DNA from: DATHTS01 sp041940425
GTDB lineage: Bacteria > Acidobacteriota > Blastocatellia > Pyrinomonadales > Pyrinomonadaceae
DNA: 64,000 nucleotides
Direction: 5' to 3'
NCBI GenBank assembly: GCA_041940425.1
Contig: JBGTSF010000008.1
Location: 32,925-96,924 of the forward strand
The notes beneath the pieces are model-generated. The model saw only the letters and a list, made by a program, of their open reading frames with translations, searched no databases and was not told where the DNA came from. A program made the position numbers and the translations under genes. Positions within the stretch are counted from its first letter, which is position 1; every line of letters begins with the position of its first letter. Positions 51,282 through 59,656 of the stretch are shown piece by piece.

Positions 51282-51520
51282 TTGATTGGCGAAAACACAT
51301 TCATTCCGACGAAAAAATTTTAGCCGGAAAGCCTGTCATAAAAGGGACGAGAATTTCCGTCGAATTGATTTTAGAATTACTTTCAAACGGTTGGACGGAA
51401 GAGATGATTTTGGAAAGCTATCCGACTTTAAAATCTGATGATCTGCGGGCGGTTTTCGCCTATTTGCTTGAAGGCGTGGAACAAGAAATCTACTTTCCTT
51501 TGCAGCAAACAACCCGATGA
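51278..51520 (+). CDS. DUF433 antitoxin
   Basis: 80 residues: IHSDEKILAGKPVIKGTRIS and SYPTLKSDDLRAVFAY match DUF433. It overlaps the heptosyltransferase stop (ATGA) and the DUF5615 gene start (ATGA). DUF433 is the winged-helix partner of DUF5615 PIN-like toxins, so this is a complete module. Confidence 0.9.
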   Translation: MIDWRKHIHSDEKILAGKPVIKGTRISVELILELLSNGWTEEMILESYPTLKSDDLRAVFAYLLEGVEQEIYFPLQQTTR

Positions 51521-51873
51521 GATTCTTAGCCAATGAAAATTTTCCATTTTCGAGCATAAAATTACTGCGGGAAAGCGGCTATGAAGTTCTGAGCGTCAGC
51601 GAAGAATTAAGCGGAGCGTCCGATGAAGTAGTTTTACAAAAAGCGGTTGACGAAAATTTAATAATTCTCACGTTTGACCGGGATTACGGCGAATTGATTT
51701 TCAAATATCAAAGAGAACAACCTCCGGCGGTTATTTATTTTCGCTTAAAAGGGCAAACGCCGAACGATGCGGGAAAACTGCTTTTGGAAAAATTGATGGT
51801 CGAGCAACTTGAGCCGGAAAACCGTTTTACCGTAATTGATGAAACAAGCGTCAGACAGAGAAAATTGAAATGA
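51517..51873 (+). CDS. DUF5615 PIN-like toxin
   Basis: 118 residues: MRFLANENFPFSSIKLLRES, then SDEVVLQKAVDENLIILTFD and DRDYGELIF. The early N-E-N, later T-F-D-x-D-Y motifs are the DUF5615 active site pattern of a probable ribonuclease. Start overlaps the DUF433 stop by 4 bases, and its stop overlaps the methylase start by 4 bases. Confidence 0.9.
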   Translation: MRFLANENFPFSSIKLLRESGYEVLSVSEELSGASDEVVLQKAVDENLIILTFDRDYGELIFKYQREQPPAVIYFRLKGQTPNDAGKLLLEKLMVEQLEPENRFTVIDETSVRQRKLK

Positions 51874-52967
51874 AAATTCCCGAAACCGAAGGCATCAAAC
51901 TTGCGGGTTCAAAATTAAAACTTCTGCCGTATATTTTACAGCTTGCGCGGAAAGTGGAAATTGAAACCGTATTTGACGGCTTTGCCGGAACGACGCGCGT
52001 TTCGCAAGCCTTTGCCCGGACGGGAAAAAAAGTCATCGCCAACGATACGGCTGTCTGGTCGAAAGTTTTCGCTTTGTGTTATCTGAAAAATAAACGACCG
52101 GAAAAATTTTACGGCGAGATCATCGAGCATCTGAATCATCTGCAGCCGAAAGACGGCTGGTTTACCGCGCATTACGGCGGTTTGCCGTCGGTTAAAAAAT
52201 CGTTCGGCGCGGACGGTTTGAAAAAGCCGTGGCAGATGCACAACACGCGGAAACTCGATGCCGTCCGTGATGAAATTGATAAATTGAATTTGGCGGAAAC
52301 GGAAAAAAGTGTTCTACTGACAAGTTTGATTCTCGCGCTCGATAAAGTTGACAACACGCTCGGACATTACGCGGCATACTTAAATCACTGGTCGCCGCGC
52401 TCGTTCAATAATTTGAAAATGGAAGTTCCGCATCTTTTCAGATCGGAAAAACGGCACGAAGTATTTTGCCGGAATATTTTTGATCTGATCGAAAAAGTAG
52501 AATGCGATCTCGCCTATTTCGATCCGCCGTATGGCTCGAACAACGAGAAAATGCCGCCGTCGCGCATTCGTTATGCGGCGTATTATCACGTCTGGACGAG
52601 CGTCGTTCTAAATGACAAGCCCGAGCTTTTCGGTAAAGCGAAACGGCGGATTGATACGGCAGACGCAACCGCAGGTTCGATTTTTGAAGATTTCCGAAAG
52701 GGAGAAAGCGGAAGATTCGTTGTAACCGAAGCGATTGAAAAACTGCTTGCAAAAACGCGGGCGCGATACATAATTTTGTCCTACAGTTCGGGCGGACGGG
52801 CGACGCGCGAGGAGCTTTTTGAAGTTTTGGAAAGTTCGGGAAAAATTCTCGATTTCGTCAAAGTTGATTACCGGCAGAACGTGATGGCTTCGATGCGCTG
52901 GACAAACGATTGGACGCGCGAAACGCAGGAGCCGAATCAGGAATACTTGTTTTTGATAGAGAAATAA
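51870..52967 (+). CDS. D12-class DNA adenine methyltransferase, no restriction partner
   Basis: 365 residues. SAM-binding FDGFAGTTRVSQAF near residue 35 and the N6-adenine catalytic motif DPPYGSN near residue 217, with an intervening recognition region. Alpha-class D12 methylase similar to Dam/M.DpnII. No restriction endonuclease gene follows; the upstream genes are a toxin-antitoxin pair, with which it shares ATGA overlap. It may be an orphan regulator or a partner in a defence operon. Confidence 0.87.
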   Translation: MKIPETEGIKLAGSKLKLLPYILQLARKVEIETVFDGFAGTTRVSQAFARTGKKVIANDTAVWSKVFALCYLKNKRPEKFYGEIIEHLNHLQPKDGWFTAHYGGLPSVKKSFGADGLKKPWQMHNTRKLDAVRDEIDKLNLAETEKSVLLTSLILALDKVDNTLGHYAAYLNHWSPRSFNNLKMEVPHLFRSEKRHEVFCRNIFDLIEKVECDLAYFDPPYGSNNEKMPPSRIRYAAYYHVWTSVVLNDKPELFGKAKRRIDTADATAGSIFEDFRKGESGRFVVTEAIEKLLAKTRARYIILSYSSGGRATREELFEVLESSGKILDFVKVDYRQNVMASMRWTNDWTRETQEPNQEYLFLIEK

Positions 52968-52978
52968 AAGAGAAATTA

Positions 52979-53075
52979 TCCACAGATGAACACAGATAAA
53001 CACAGATGGAAAAAATTATTTCGATATGCTTTTAAAATAGAAACATCTGTGTCCATCTGTGTTTATCTGTGGACA
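52979..53075. repeat. ACACAGAT-type inverted repeat (hairpin)
   Basis: TCCACAGATGAACACAGATA (left) and TCTGTGTTTATCTGTGGA (right) are inverted around an AT-rich centre; a second copy of the family is at 42319-42425. It fills the spacer between the methylase and ICMT genes. Confidence 0.9.
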
Positions 53076-53085
53076 AAAATAAATA

Positions 53086-53643
53086 ATGAGTAAACGCGGC
53101 GGAACGCTTCTGCAAAGATTTCGTGTTCCTTTAGGATTTTTATTTGCGGCGGTTTTTTTGATTTTTGCTAAACCGCAATTTTGGACGTTGATCGTCGGCG
53201 GAATAATCGCTTTTTTCGGCATCTTGATTCGGGCATGGTCGTCGGGACATATTCGCAAAAATCTCGAACTCGCGGTTTCCGGTCCGTATGCCTATACGCG
53301 CAATCCGCTCTACTTGGGAAGTTTTATTCTCGGAGTCGGTTTTACGATCGCGGCGGGAGTTTGGTGGCTCGCGCCTCTTTTTGTCGCCTTGTTCTTAGGC
53401 ATCTATTTGCCGGTGATGCGCGTCGAATCGCAGGAGCTAACACATATTTTCGGCGAAAAATATGAGCGGTATGCAAGGGAAGTTCCGCTGTTTTTTCCGC
53501 GTCTTTCAGCCGGAAAAAAAATGGACGCAAAATTCGATTTCGAGTTATACTTACGTTACCGGGAATATCGCGCCGCCATCGGCTGGTTCTTCGCTCTGGC
53601 GGTCTTATCGGTCAAAGCATTTTATCAAGGGTGGTTTTTATGA
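53086..53643 (+). CDS. isoprenylcysteine carboxyl methyltransferase-family membrane protein
   Basis: 185 residues with four to five helices and the ICMT/PEMT signature SGPYAYTRNPLYLGSFILGVG, plus E-S-Q-E-L...FGEKYERYAREVPLFFP. It methylates a small membrane-associated carboxyl or amine group; bacterial substrates are unknown. Overlaps the next gene by 4 bases (ATGA). Confidence 0.87.
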   Translation: MSKRGGTLLQRFRVPLGFLFAAVFLIFAKPQFWTLIVGGIIAFFGILIRAWSSGHIRKNLELAVSGPYAYTRNPLYLGSFILGVGFTIAAGVWWLAPLFVALFLGIYLPVMRVESQELTHIFGEKYERYAREVPLFFPRLSAGKKMDAKFDFELYLRYREYRAAIGWFFALAVLSVKAFYQGWFL

Positions 53644-54434
53644 ATCTGAAACGTCTGATCTTTTCTTTTTGTTTGATTTTCGGTCTTTGCGCTTTTTTGT
53701 CCGCACAGCCGCCGTCAACTCTCAATCTTTACAAAGCCGGTGAAAAGCTGACCTACGAGGGCAATTTCAGCAAATTGCTTCTGCGCGGGATTGATGTCGC
53801 CGACCTTTCGATGACGGTTTATAATTCGCCCGACAAAGAAGATTATTTTATTCACGCCGAAGCCCGCTCGAAGGGAACGCTTTTAAAACTTTTCAATTTT
53901 TCGTTTTATCAAAAAGTTCAATCAACCGTTGACGGCGATTCGTTTACAGTTCTAAAAACCGTCAAACGCGACGAACAGCGCGACCGCGTGCGCGATTCGG
54001 AAGCGGTTTTCGATTACACGAAGGAAAAAGTTACATACGTTGAAACCGACCCGAAAGACCCGCAGAAACCGCCGCGCCGCGTCGCTTCGTCAATCGGCGA
54101 CGAAACGCATGATCTGCTTTCCGGCATTTACGCCCTGCGGCGTCTGCCGTTTGCCGTCGGCAAAACTTTTATGATGTCGGTTAGCGATTCGGGAATGGTG
54201 TATCAAGTTCCGATCCGTATAACGGGAAGAGAAAAGCAAAAAACCGTTCTCGGCAAAGTGATGTGCTGGCGCATCGAACCGGAAGTTTTCGGCGAAAACC
54301 GGATGATCGAACAAAAAGGCGAAATGACCATCTGGATCACCGACGACAACCGCCGCATTCCCGTCCGCTCAAAGATCGAAACCGGTATGGGCAAGGTCGA
54401 GATCAAACTCCGCAAAGTCGAAAAAGCGAAGTGA
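53640..54434 (+). CDS. secreted DUF3108 protein
   Basis: 264 residues from ATG 53640 (in-frame GTG upstream at 53631). Signal peptide ends FLSAQ. Beta-rich body with YKAGEKLTYEGNFSKLLLRG, DETHDLLSGIYALRRLPFAV and ITDDNRRIPVRSKIETGMG as DUF3108 hallmarks. Likely periplasmic lipid- or polymer-binding; role unknown. Translationally coupled to the ICMT gene. Confidence 0.87.
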   Translation: MNLKRLIFSFCLIFGLCAFLSAQPPSTLNLYKAGEKLTYEGNFSKLLLRGIDVADLSMTVYNSPDKEDYFIHAEARSKGTLLKLFNFSFYQKVQSTVDGDSFTVLKTVKRDEQRDRVRDSEAVFDYTKEKVTYVETDPKDPQKPPRRVASSIGDETHDLLSGIYALRRLPFAVGKTFMMSVSDSGMVYQVPIRITGREKQKTVLGKVMCWRIEPEVFGENRMIEQKGEMTIWITDDNRRIPVRSKIETGMGKVEIKLRKVEKAK

Positions 54435-54475
54435 AAATTTAATGCAAAGGCACAATCGCAAAAGAGATTTTAAAG

Positions 54476-54520
54476 GGAGATTGAATTTTTAATCGAAATT
54501 CAATCTCCTATTTCTTTTTT
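54476..54520 (+). terminator. rho-independent terminator after the DUF3108 gene
   Basis: 13-bp stem GGAGATTGAATTT / AAATTCAATCTCC with a short loop, then TATTTCTTTTTT. Confidence 0.8.
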
Positions 54521-54569
54521 GGGCAGTGAACTAAAAGCAATGCCGGTTGAAATTTTAACCCGATTGAAC

Positions 54570-54663
54570 TTCGGAATAAGTGATAAGTGAAAAGTAAAAA
54601 GTGATAGACAAGAATATATTTAACCTCTCACTTATGACCTATCACTTTTCACTTATTCCGAAA
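54570..54663. repeat. AAGTGATA-type inverted repeat
   Basis: TTCGGAATAAGTGATAAGTG on the left and CACTTTTCACTTATTCCGAA on the right fold together across an AT-rich loop. Confidence 0.85.
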
Positions 54664-54762
54664 GTCGTTTTTTTTGAGCATTACTTTTAGTTCACAACTC
54701 TTTTTGAATATTCTCTAAAGATTATTTAACCCATGTTGCCGGTTATGAACATTTTTAATTTC

Positions 54763-54834
54763 AACCACGAAACAACACTAAACTACACGAAATGTTTGTC
54801 TTATATTCGTGTTTCTTCGTGTGATTTCGCGGTT
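54763..54834. repeat. CACGAA-type inverted repeat
   Basis: AACCACGAAACAACACT (left) pairs with the TTCGTGTGATTTCGCGGTT side (right). Same family as 4912-4987. Confidence 0.83.
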
Positions 54835-54916
54835 TGATCTTCTTAATTTCAATAAATATTTGATTAATTCCATAACTGGCAACGTGGGTAATTTACTTTT
54901 CTTCCGGTATTCCTTA

Positions 54917-55021
54917 ATAATCTCAAGAGATTGCTTAGTTTCGTCGAGAGATTACTCTATAACATCAAGACGAAACTCTATATCGTCAGGAGAAAATTCT
55001 ATAAACTCCCGACGTAAATTA
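54917..55021. repeat. 21-bp degenerate tandem repeat, five units
   Basis: Units at 54917, 54938, 54959, 54980 and 55001 align with consensus close to ATAACGTCAAGAGA followed by AAACTCT. They are imperfect (about 60-75% to consensus) and lie 100 bases before the DUF4912 gene. Not matched to any other repeat in the window. Confidence 0.75.
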
Positions 55022-55121
55022 ATCTTCGCGCTCTTGCGTCAAAAAAAATCCTTAAAATTTGCCGTTTCAGTAAAAAGATTGCATAATCTTCGTTTAATTT
55101 TGAGCGGAGATTTTTTATTTT

Positions 55122-56186
55122 ATGAACGAACAGGAAAAAGATTTGGAAACGGAAGAAACTTTGCAGGACGAAGTCAGGACTTTTGAATACGGCGAAAATC
55201 CGGTTGCGAAATCTTCGCCGGCGAAAACGGAAGAAGAGATCATCGAAGCCGGAGTCGAGCCGCCGCAGTTTTTGGTGGATGCCGGATTGATTGACGAGGA
55301 AGAGGAACAAGACCCGATCTTTCAGGAACTTGCCGAGCCGAAACTGCCCGAACTCGAACGCGAAAACCGCGCGCGGCTTTTGATGCAGACACCGCACCGG
55401 CTTTATTTTTACTGGTCAATCAAAAACAATCCGTATCAGACTTTACAAAAAGCGTTTCAGGGAAACACGGGAAGTTATCAGCTCGTCGCCAAGATCGTCA
55501 ATCTCCGAAACGAACAGGAACAAATCTTTCCGGTCGAAGCGGAAGGCAACTGGTGGTTTAACGTCGAACCCGACGCAAGCTATCGCGCCGAAGTCGGTTT
55601 TTACGCGCCGAACCGTCCGTATATCCGAATCATTTTTTCAAACACCATCGAAACGCCGCGCAAATCGCCTTCTCCGCGCATTGCGACCGACGAAGATTTT
55701 GCCGTTTCCGCCCGCGAATTTGCCGAAGTTCTCGACATCGCCGGTTACAAACAGGACGCTTTCGAAGTCGCCATGATCGGCGATGACACCGACCAAGCCG
55801 AAACCGCCACCCGCGCCGCTTTTGCGATGTTCACGGGCGCGAACACGGAAGAATTTGCGACGATTGACGCGGACGAACTGCGCTTTGCTCTGCTCGCCAT
55901 CGCGTCGGGAATCTCAATGAAAGATTTGCGCGAACACATCAGCCCTGCTCTGTTCGCTTTTCTGGAAAATCTGCTCGGCGAACTGACGGCGGAAAACGCA
56001 ATGAAAGCTCTGCGCGAATATTTCGATATTTTCGCCGACGAGGTGGAACTTCTCGAAGAAGAAGAGATCGGCGCGGCGGTCTATGGCGAAAGTCTGATCA
56101 ATTTCCCGAAAACTTTGAGAAAACGAATCGTGCCGAAAAAAGTTTTGCCGAAATTCGGTGAGAAACTTTCGCCGATCAGTTCTTGA
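55122..56186 (+). CDS. DUF4912 protein
   Basis: 354 residues. The DUF4912 core is at about 90-170: RARLLMQTPHRLYFYWSIKN, GNWWFNVEPDASYRAEVGFY. The N-terminus (1-80) is acidic and the C-terminal half (about 190-354) is helical. The next gene encodes a GH57 glucan-branching enzyme; DUF4912 proteins often accompany such genes, so a role in glycogen-like polymer metabolism is plausible. Confidence 0.87.
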   Translation: MNEQEKDLETEETLQDEVRTFEYGENPVAKSSPAKTEEEIIEAGVEPPQFLVDAGLIDEEEEQDPIFQELAEPKLPELERENRARLLMQTPHRLYFYWSIKNNPYQTLQKAFQGNTGSYQLVAKIVNLRNEQEQIFPVEAEGNWWFNVEPDASYRAEVGFYAPNRPYIRIIFSNTIETPRKSPSPRIATDEDFAVSAREFAEVLDIAGYKQDAFEVAMIGDDTDQAETATRAAFAMFTGANTEEFATIDADELRFALLAIASGISMKDLREHISPALFAFLENLLGELTAENAMKALREYFDIFADEVELLEEEEIGAAVYGESLINFPKTLRKRIVPKKVLPKFGEKLSPISS

Positions 56187-56189
56187 AAA

Positions 56190-56353
56190 AAGTTTGCAGA
56201 AAGTTGCAGAAAGTTGCAGGTAGTTTACAGAAAGTTAAAGACAATTTGCAGATATTTGACAGAAAGTTTTTTGAAAATTATTTTCAAACTTGAGAAATTG
56301 CTCCTAACTACCTGCAACTATCTGCAACTTCCTGTAAACTACCTGCAAACTTT
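56190..56353. repeat. GTTGCAG-type inverted repeat (hairpin)
   Basis: Units AGTTGCAG, AGTTTGCAG, AGTTTACAG on the left side and TGCAACT, TGTAAACT inverse on the right around a long AT-rich loop. It fills the spacer between the DUF4912 and GH57 genes, ending 6 bases before the ATG. Confidence 0.9.
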
Positions 56354-56359
56354 TTTATT

Positions 56360-57955
56360 ATGCCGACCGGATATTTTAGCTTAATTCTACACGCGCATCT
56401 GCCGTTCGTCCGTCATCCCGAATATCCCGAATTTCTCGAAGAAGACTGGCTTTACGAAGCGATCACGGAAGTGTATCTGCCGCTCATTTTTATTTTCCAG
56501 CGTCTTCACGAAGCGGGCGCAAAGCCGCGTCTGGCGATGAACATCTCGCCGCCGCTTTGCGAAATGCTTGCCGACAAACTTTTGGAAGAACGCTACACGC
56601 GGCATCTCGAAAATCTGCTCGCTTTGGCGGAAAAAGAACTCGACCGCGTGAGCCGCGAAGACGCGCAGTTTTACGACGCGGTGAAAATGTATGTTGATCT
56701 TTTTTCAAATTCATTAGAACTCTGGAACAATAAATACAATCGAAATTTGATCAATGCTTTCCGCGAGCTTCAGGAAGAAGGCGTTCTGGAAATCATTACG
56801 TGCTGTGCGACGCACGGATTTTTGCCGCTTATTTCAACGCACGAATCGCGCCGCGCTCAAATTGAAATCGCGGTCAATAATTACAAAAAACATTTCGGCA
56901 GACAGCCGCGCGGCATCTGGCTCGCCGAGTGCGCGTATGAGCCGGGCATCGAAAATCTTTTGAAAGATGCGGGAATCGAATATTTTATAGGCGATTCACA
57001 CGCGATTCTTTACGGCGATCCGCGCCCGCGCTACGGCGTTCACGCGCCGGTCCGATGTCCGAACGGTGTCGCGCTGTTTGCCCGCGATGTCGAAACTTCC
57101 CAACAGGTCTGGAGCGCGGAAGTCGGTTATCCGGGCGATCCGTTTTACCGCGAATTTTATAGAGATGTCGGCTGGGATTTGCCTTTGGATTATTTAAAAC
57201 CGCATCTGCACAAAGACGGAAACCGCCGCCATTTGGGATTAAAATATTTCCGAATTTCGGGACGCGACACGCCGCAGAATCAGAAACAGCCTTATATTCC
57301 GGCGATTGCGACCGAAAAATCAGCCGGACACGCTTCGGATTTTATTCACAAACGCATCGAGCAGGCGCACAAACTCCGCCGCGTTTTCGGCGGACATCCG
57401 CCGCTCGTTACATCGCCTTACGATGCCGAACTCTACGGTCACTGGTGGTTCGAAGGTCCGCAGTTCATTGATTATCTTTTCCGCAAACTGCATTTCGACC
57501 AAAACGAGATTTCGGCGGTAACGCCCGGCGATTATCTTGACGCAAACATTCCGATCCAATTCCAACAGCCGACCGCATCGAGTTGGGGCGAACTCGGTTA
57601 TTACAAAGTCTGGCTCAACGAGGGAAATTCATGGATGTATCCTTACCAGCACGACGCGGAAAAAAAGATGACGCGCCTCGCAAATTTTTACGAGCATCCG
57701 AATGATTTCGAACGCCGCGCACTTAATCAGGCAGCGCGAGAACTGCTTTTAGCGCAATCGAGCGATTGGGCGTTTCAAATCTATCAAGGCACGACCGTGC
57801 AGTATTCTTCGCGCCGTTTTCAATCGCATATTCACCGTTTTAATTTGATCGAGAAAGGGTTGAGAGAAAATAATTTGAATCCCGATTTACTTGCCGAGAT
57901 TGAAAACCGCGACAATATTTTCCGCGAAATTGATTACCGGAGTTATCGAAGCTGA
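56360..57955 (+). CDS. GH57 1,4-alpha-glucan branching enzyme (DUF1957 C-terminus)
   Basis: 531 residues. GH57 motifs: LHAHLPFVRHPEYPEFLEE (His-x-His), GIWLAECAYEPG with catalytic nucleophile Glu near 191, and SPYDAELYGHWWFEGP with the acid/base Asp near 355. C-terminal helical domain includes SSWGELGYYKVWLNE, typical of glycogen-branching GH57 enzymes. It makes alpha-1,6 branches in glycogen-type glucans. Preceded by DUF4912. Confidence 0.93.
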   Translation: MPTGYFSLILHAHLPFVRHPEYPEFLEEDWLYEAITEVYLPLIFIFQRLHEAGAKPRLAMNISPPLCEMLADKLLEERYTRHLENLLALAEKELDRVSREDAQFYDAVKMYVDLFSNSLELWNNKYNRNLINAFRELQEEGVLEIITCCATHGFLPLISTHESRRAQIEIAVNNYKKHFGRQPRGIWLAECAYEPGIENLLKDAGIEYFIGDSHAILYGDPRPRYGVHAPVRCPNGVALFARDVETSQQVWSAEVGYPGDPFYREFYRDVGWDLPLDYLKPHLHKDGNRRHLGLKYFRISGRDTPQNQKQPYIPAIATEKSAGHASDFIHKRIEQAHKLRRVFGGHPPLVTSPYDAELYGHWWFEGPQFIDYLFRKLHFDQNEISAVTPGDYLDANIPIQFQQPTASSWGELGYYKVWLNEGNSWMYPYQHDAEKKMTRLANFYEHPNDFERRALNQAARELLLAQSSDWAFQIYQGTTVQYSSRRFQSHIHRFNLIEKGLRENNLNPDLLAEIENRDNIFREIDYRSYRS

Positions 57956-58013
57956 AATTTTTGTGAAACCAAACTAAATAAAATCGCCGTATAATCCGAA
58001 TGAGGCGCGTTTT

Positions 58014-58862
58014 ATGAGAAATTTTATCAAGATTTTTTTGCTCTTTCTTTTTTTGACAACGACCGTTTGCGGACAGAATAAAAAGGTTGAAACTCCCAAG
58101 CAAAAAGAAATAAAAGGTAATGCGAAAATCACCGTTACATACATCGCCAACGAGGGCGTTTTGATCTCGTCAGGCGATAAAAAGGTTTTGATTGACTCTC
58201 TGCACCGCGAATACGAACCGGCTTACGCTTTTCCGCCGCCTGATTTGCAGAATCTTTTGGAAAACGCGCAAAAGCCGTATGATAAGATCAATCTTCTGCT
58301 CGTTTCGCATATTCATCTCGATCATTTTCATCCCGAATCGGTCGCGCTTCATCTGCAAAACAATCCGACCGCGATTTTCGCTTCATCGGAGCAAGCCGTC
58401 AGCGAAGTCGCCAAAAATTTTGCGGATTATGAAAAAATAAAATTACAGATCAAGCCCGTAACGCACGAATGGAAAAAGTTTTTCGAGTTAAACCACGACG
58501 GAATAAAAGTAAAGTTTTTAGGTTTGCGTCATGGAAGCGAACGCTTTCGTGAGATTCAGAATATGGGACATTTGATCGAAGTCGGCGGCATGAAATTTCT
58601 GCATATCGGCGATGCCGGTATGACCGATGAGAATTTCGCTTCGTTCGATCTGGCAAAAGAAAATATTGACATCGCGTTTATTCCGTATTGGTTTTTGCTT
58701 TCCGAAGACGGTCGCAATCTGGTCAAAGAGCAGTTCGCTCCGAAAAAGATCATCGCCGTTCACATCCCGCCCGACGAAGCCGAAAAAATTGCCGCGGATT
58801 TTAAGAAAACCAATCCCGGCGTTATTGCTTTTACAAAAATTTTAGAAAAAGTAGAGTTTTAA
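58014..58862 (+). CDS. secreted metallo-beta-lactamase-fold protein
   Basis: 282 residues with a signal peptide (about 1-20). MBL motifs: LVSHIHLDHFHPESVA, GLRHGSERFR, HIGDAGMTDENF and AVHIPPDEAEK. Resembles the lactamase_B_2 branch (UlaG-like). Substrate unknown. Starts at ATG 58014. Confidence 0.85.
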   Translation: MRNFIKIFLLFLFLTTTVCGQNKKVETPKQKEIKGNAKITVTYIANEGVLISSGDKKVLIDSLHREYEPAYAFPPPDLQNLLENAQKPYDKINLLLVSHIHLDHFHPESVALHLQNNPTAIFASSEQAVSEVAKNFADYEKIKLQIKPVTHEWKKFFELNHDGIKVKFLGLRHGSERFREIQNMGHLIEVGGMKFLHIGDAGMTDENFASFDLAKENIDIAFIPYWFLLSEDGRNLVKEQFAPKKIIAVHIPPDEAEKIAADFKKTNPGVIAFTKILEKVEF

Positions 58863-58955
58863 GATTTCAATTAAGCTCCCAAAAAACTTGCCATAAATTT
58901 TCGACAAAGCTATTATTCAGTCTTTAATTTATCAAAACAGTTTTGGAGAAAACGA

Positions 58956-59570
58956 GTGATCAATCTAATACCTTCACCGGAATCGGTTATGCAAATCCTG
59001 AAAGAAACGGGCGCGTATCGTTTCGGGCGGTTTGTCAGCGCGGGCGGGCAGTATGCGTCGCATTATTTCAAACTCCCGATGGCGTTTCATTTTTCCGATA
59101 ACGCGCGCGTTCTGGCGGTCGGTTTGAGCCGCAAATTCCGTATGGACACGAATATTTCGCGCGAAGTTCCGCAGATTTCCGTCGTCAGTCCGAGCGCGGA
59201 CGGGATTCCAGTCGCGTTCAGCATCCGCGACGCTCTGCATGCCGAACAAATTTACTGGGCTAACCGGGAAAACGGCGAGCGGGAATTTCCCGATTATCTG
59301 AAAAGTTTCGAGATCAACCCGTGCATCGTCGTTGACGACATCGTTCGCTCCGGTTCGACCCTGCGCGAAACGCGGCGGCTTTTGCGCGGACTCGGCGCGG
59401 AAGTCATCGGTTTCGGCGCGATCGTCAAATTTCAAAACGCGCCGAAAGAGATCGAAGGCATCGAGGTCAAATCCCTCGTCGAATTCGATTCGCCGATCTA
59501 CGATTCGCTCGAAGAATGGAAAACCGCGGAAGGCAATGACGCGCCGGAAGAAAAGATAGTCGAATTTTAA
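58956..59570 (+). CDS. orotate phosphoribosyltransferase-like protein
   Basis: 204 residues, type I phosphoribosyltransferase. The PRPP loop is CIVVDDIVRSGSTLRET (about 126-142). N-terminal hood AYRFGRFVSAGGQYASHYF fits the orotate branch. GTG start at 58956, with GGAG 7 bases upstream. Whether the base is orotate is not certain: the family also contains PRTases of unknown base specificity. Confidence 0.8.
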   Translation: MINLIPSPESVMQILKETGAYRFGRFVSAGGQYASHYFKLPMAFHFSDNARVLAVGLSRKFRMDTNISREVPQISVVSPSADGIPVAFSIRDALHAEQIYWANRENGEREFPDYLKSFEINPCIVVDDIVRSGSTLRETRRLLRGLGAEVIGFGAIVKFQNAPKEIEGIEVKSLVEFDSPIYDSLEEWKTAEGNDAPEEKIVEF

Positions 59571-59656
59571 CCCGTCAAAAACTCTTTCATATTTGCCTTA
59601 ACATTTTTGGAAATGTATCATTTGTATTTCATTTCTCGGAGGAAATTTCAATTTAA

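Larger units (their letters stand above)
54435..55121. other. 687-bp gene-free spacer made of nested hairpins and a 21-bp repeat array
   Basis: No credible gene. It contains a terminator hairpin (54476-54520), a GTGAACTAAAAG inverted pair (54526-54543 with 54678-54695, 17 of 18 bases matching), inside it an AAGTGATA repeat hairpin (54570-54663), an AACCCATGTTGCCGG inverted pair (54728-54747 with 54871-54890), inside it a CACGAA repeat hairpin (54763-54834), and five 21-bp repeats (54917-55021). A frame at 54809-55186 crosses it but overlaps the next gene and follows the repeats. Confidence 0.8.

Noticed and set aside
54917..55021. Possible CRISPR array
   Set aside because: The units are contiguous, degenerate 21-mers without spacers and without cas genes; a tandem repeat fits better.
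54809..55186. 125-residue open frame in the repeat spacer
   Set aside because: It crosses a hairpin repeat and the 21-bp array, has a repetitive Ser/Arg-rich composition and overlaps the DUF4912 gene start; likely non-coding.
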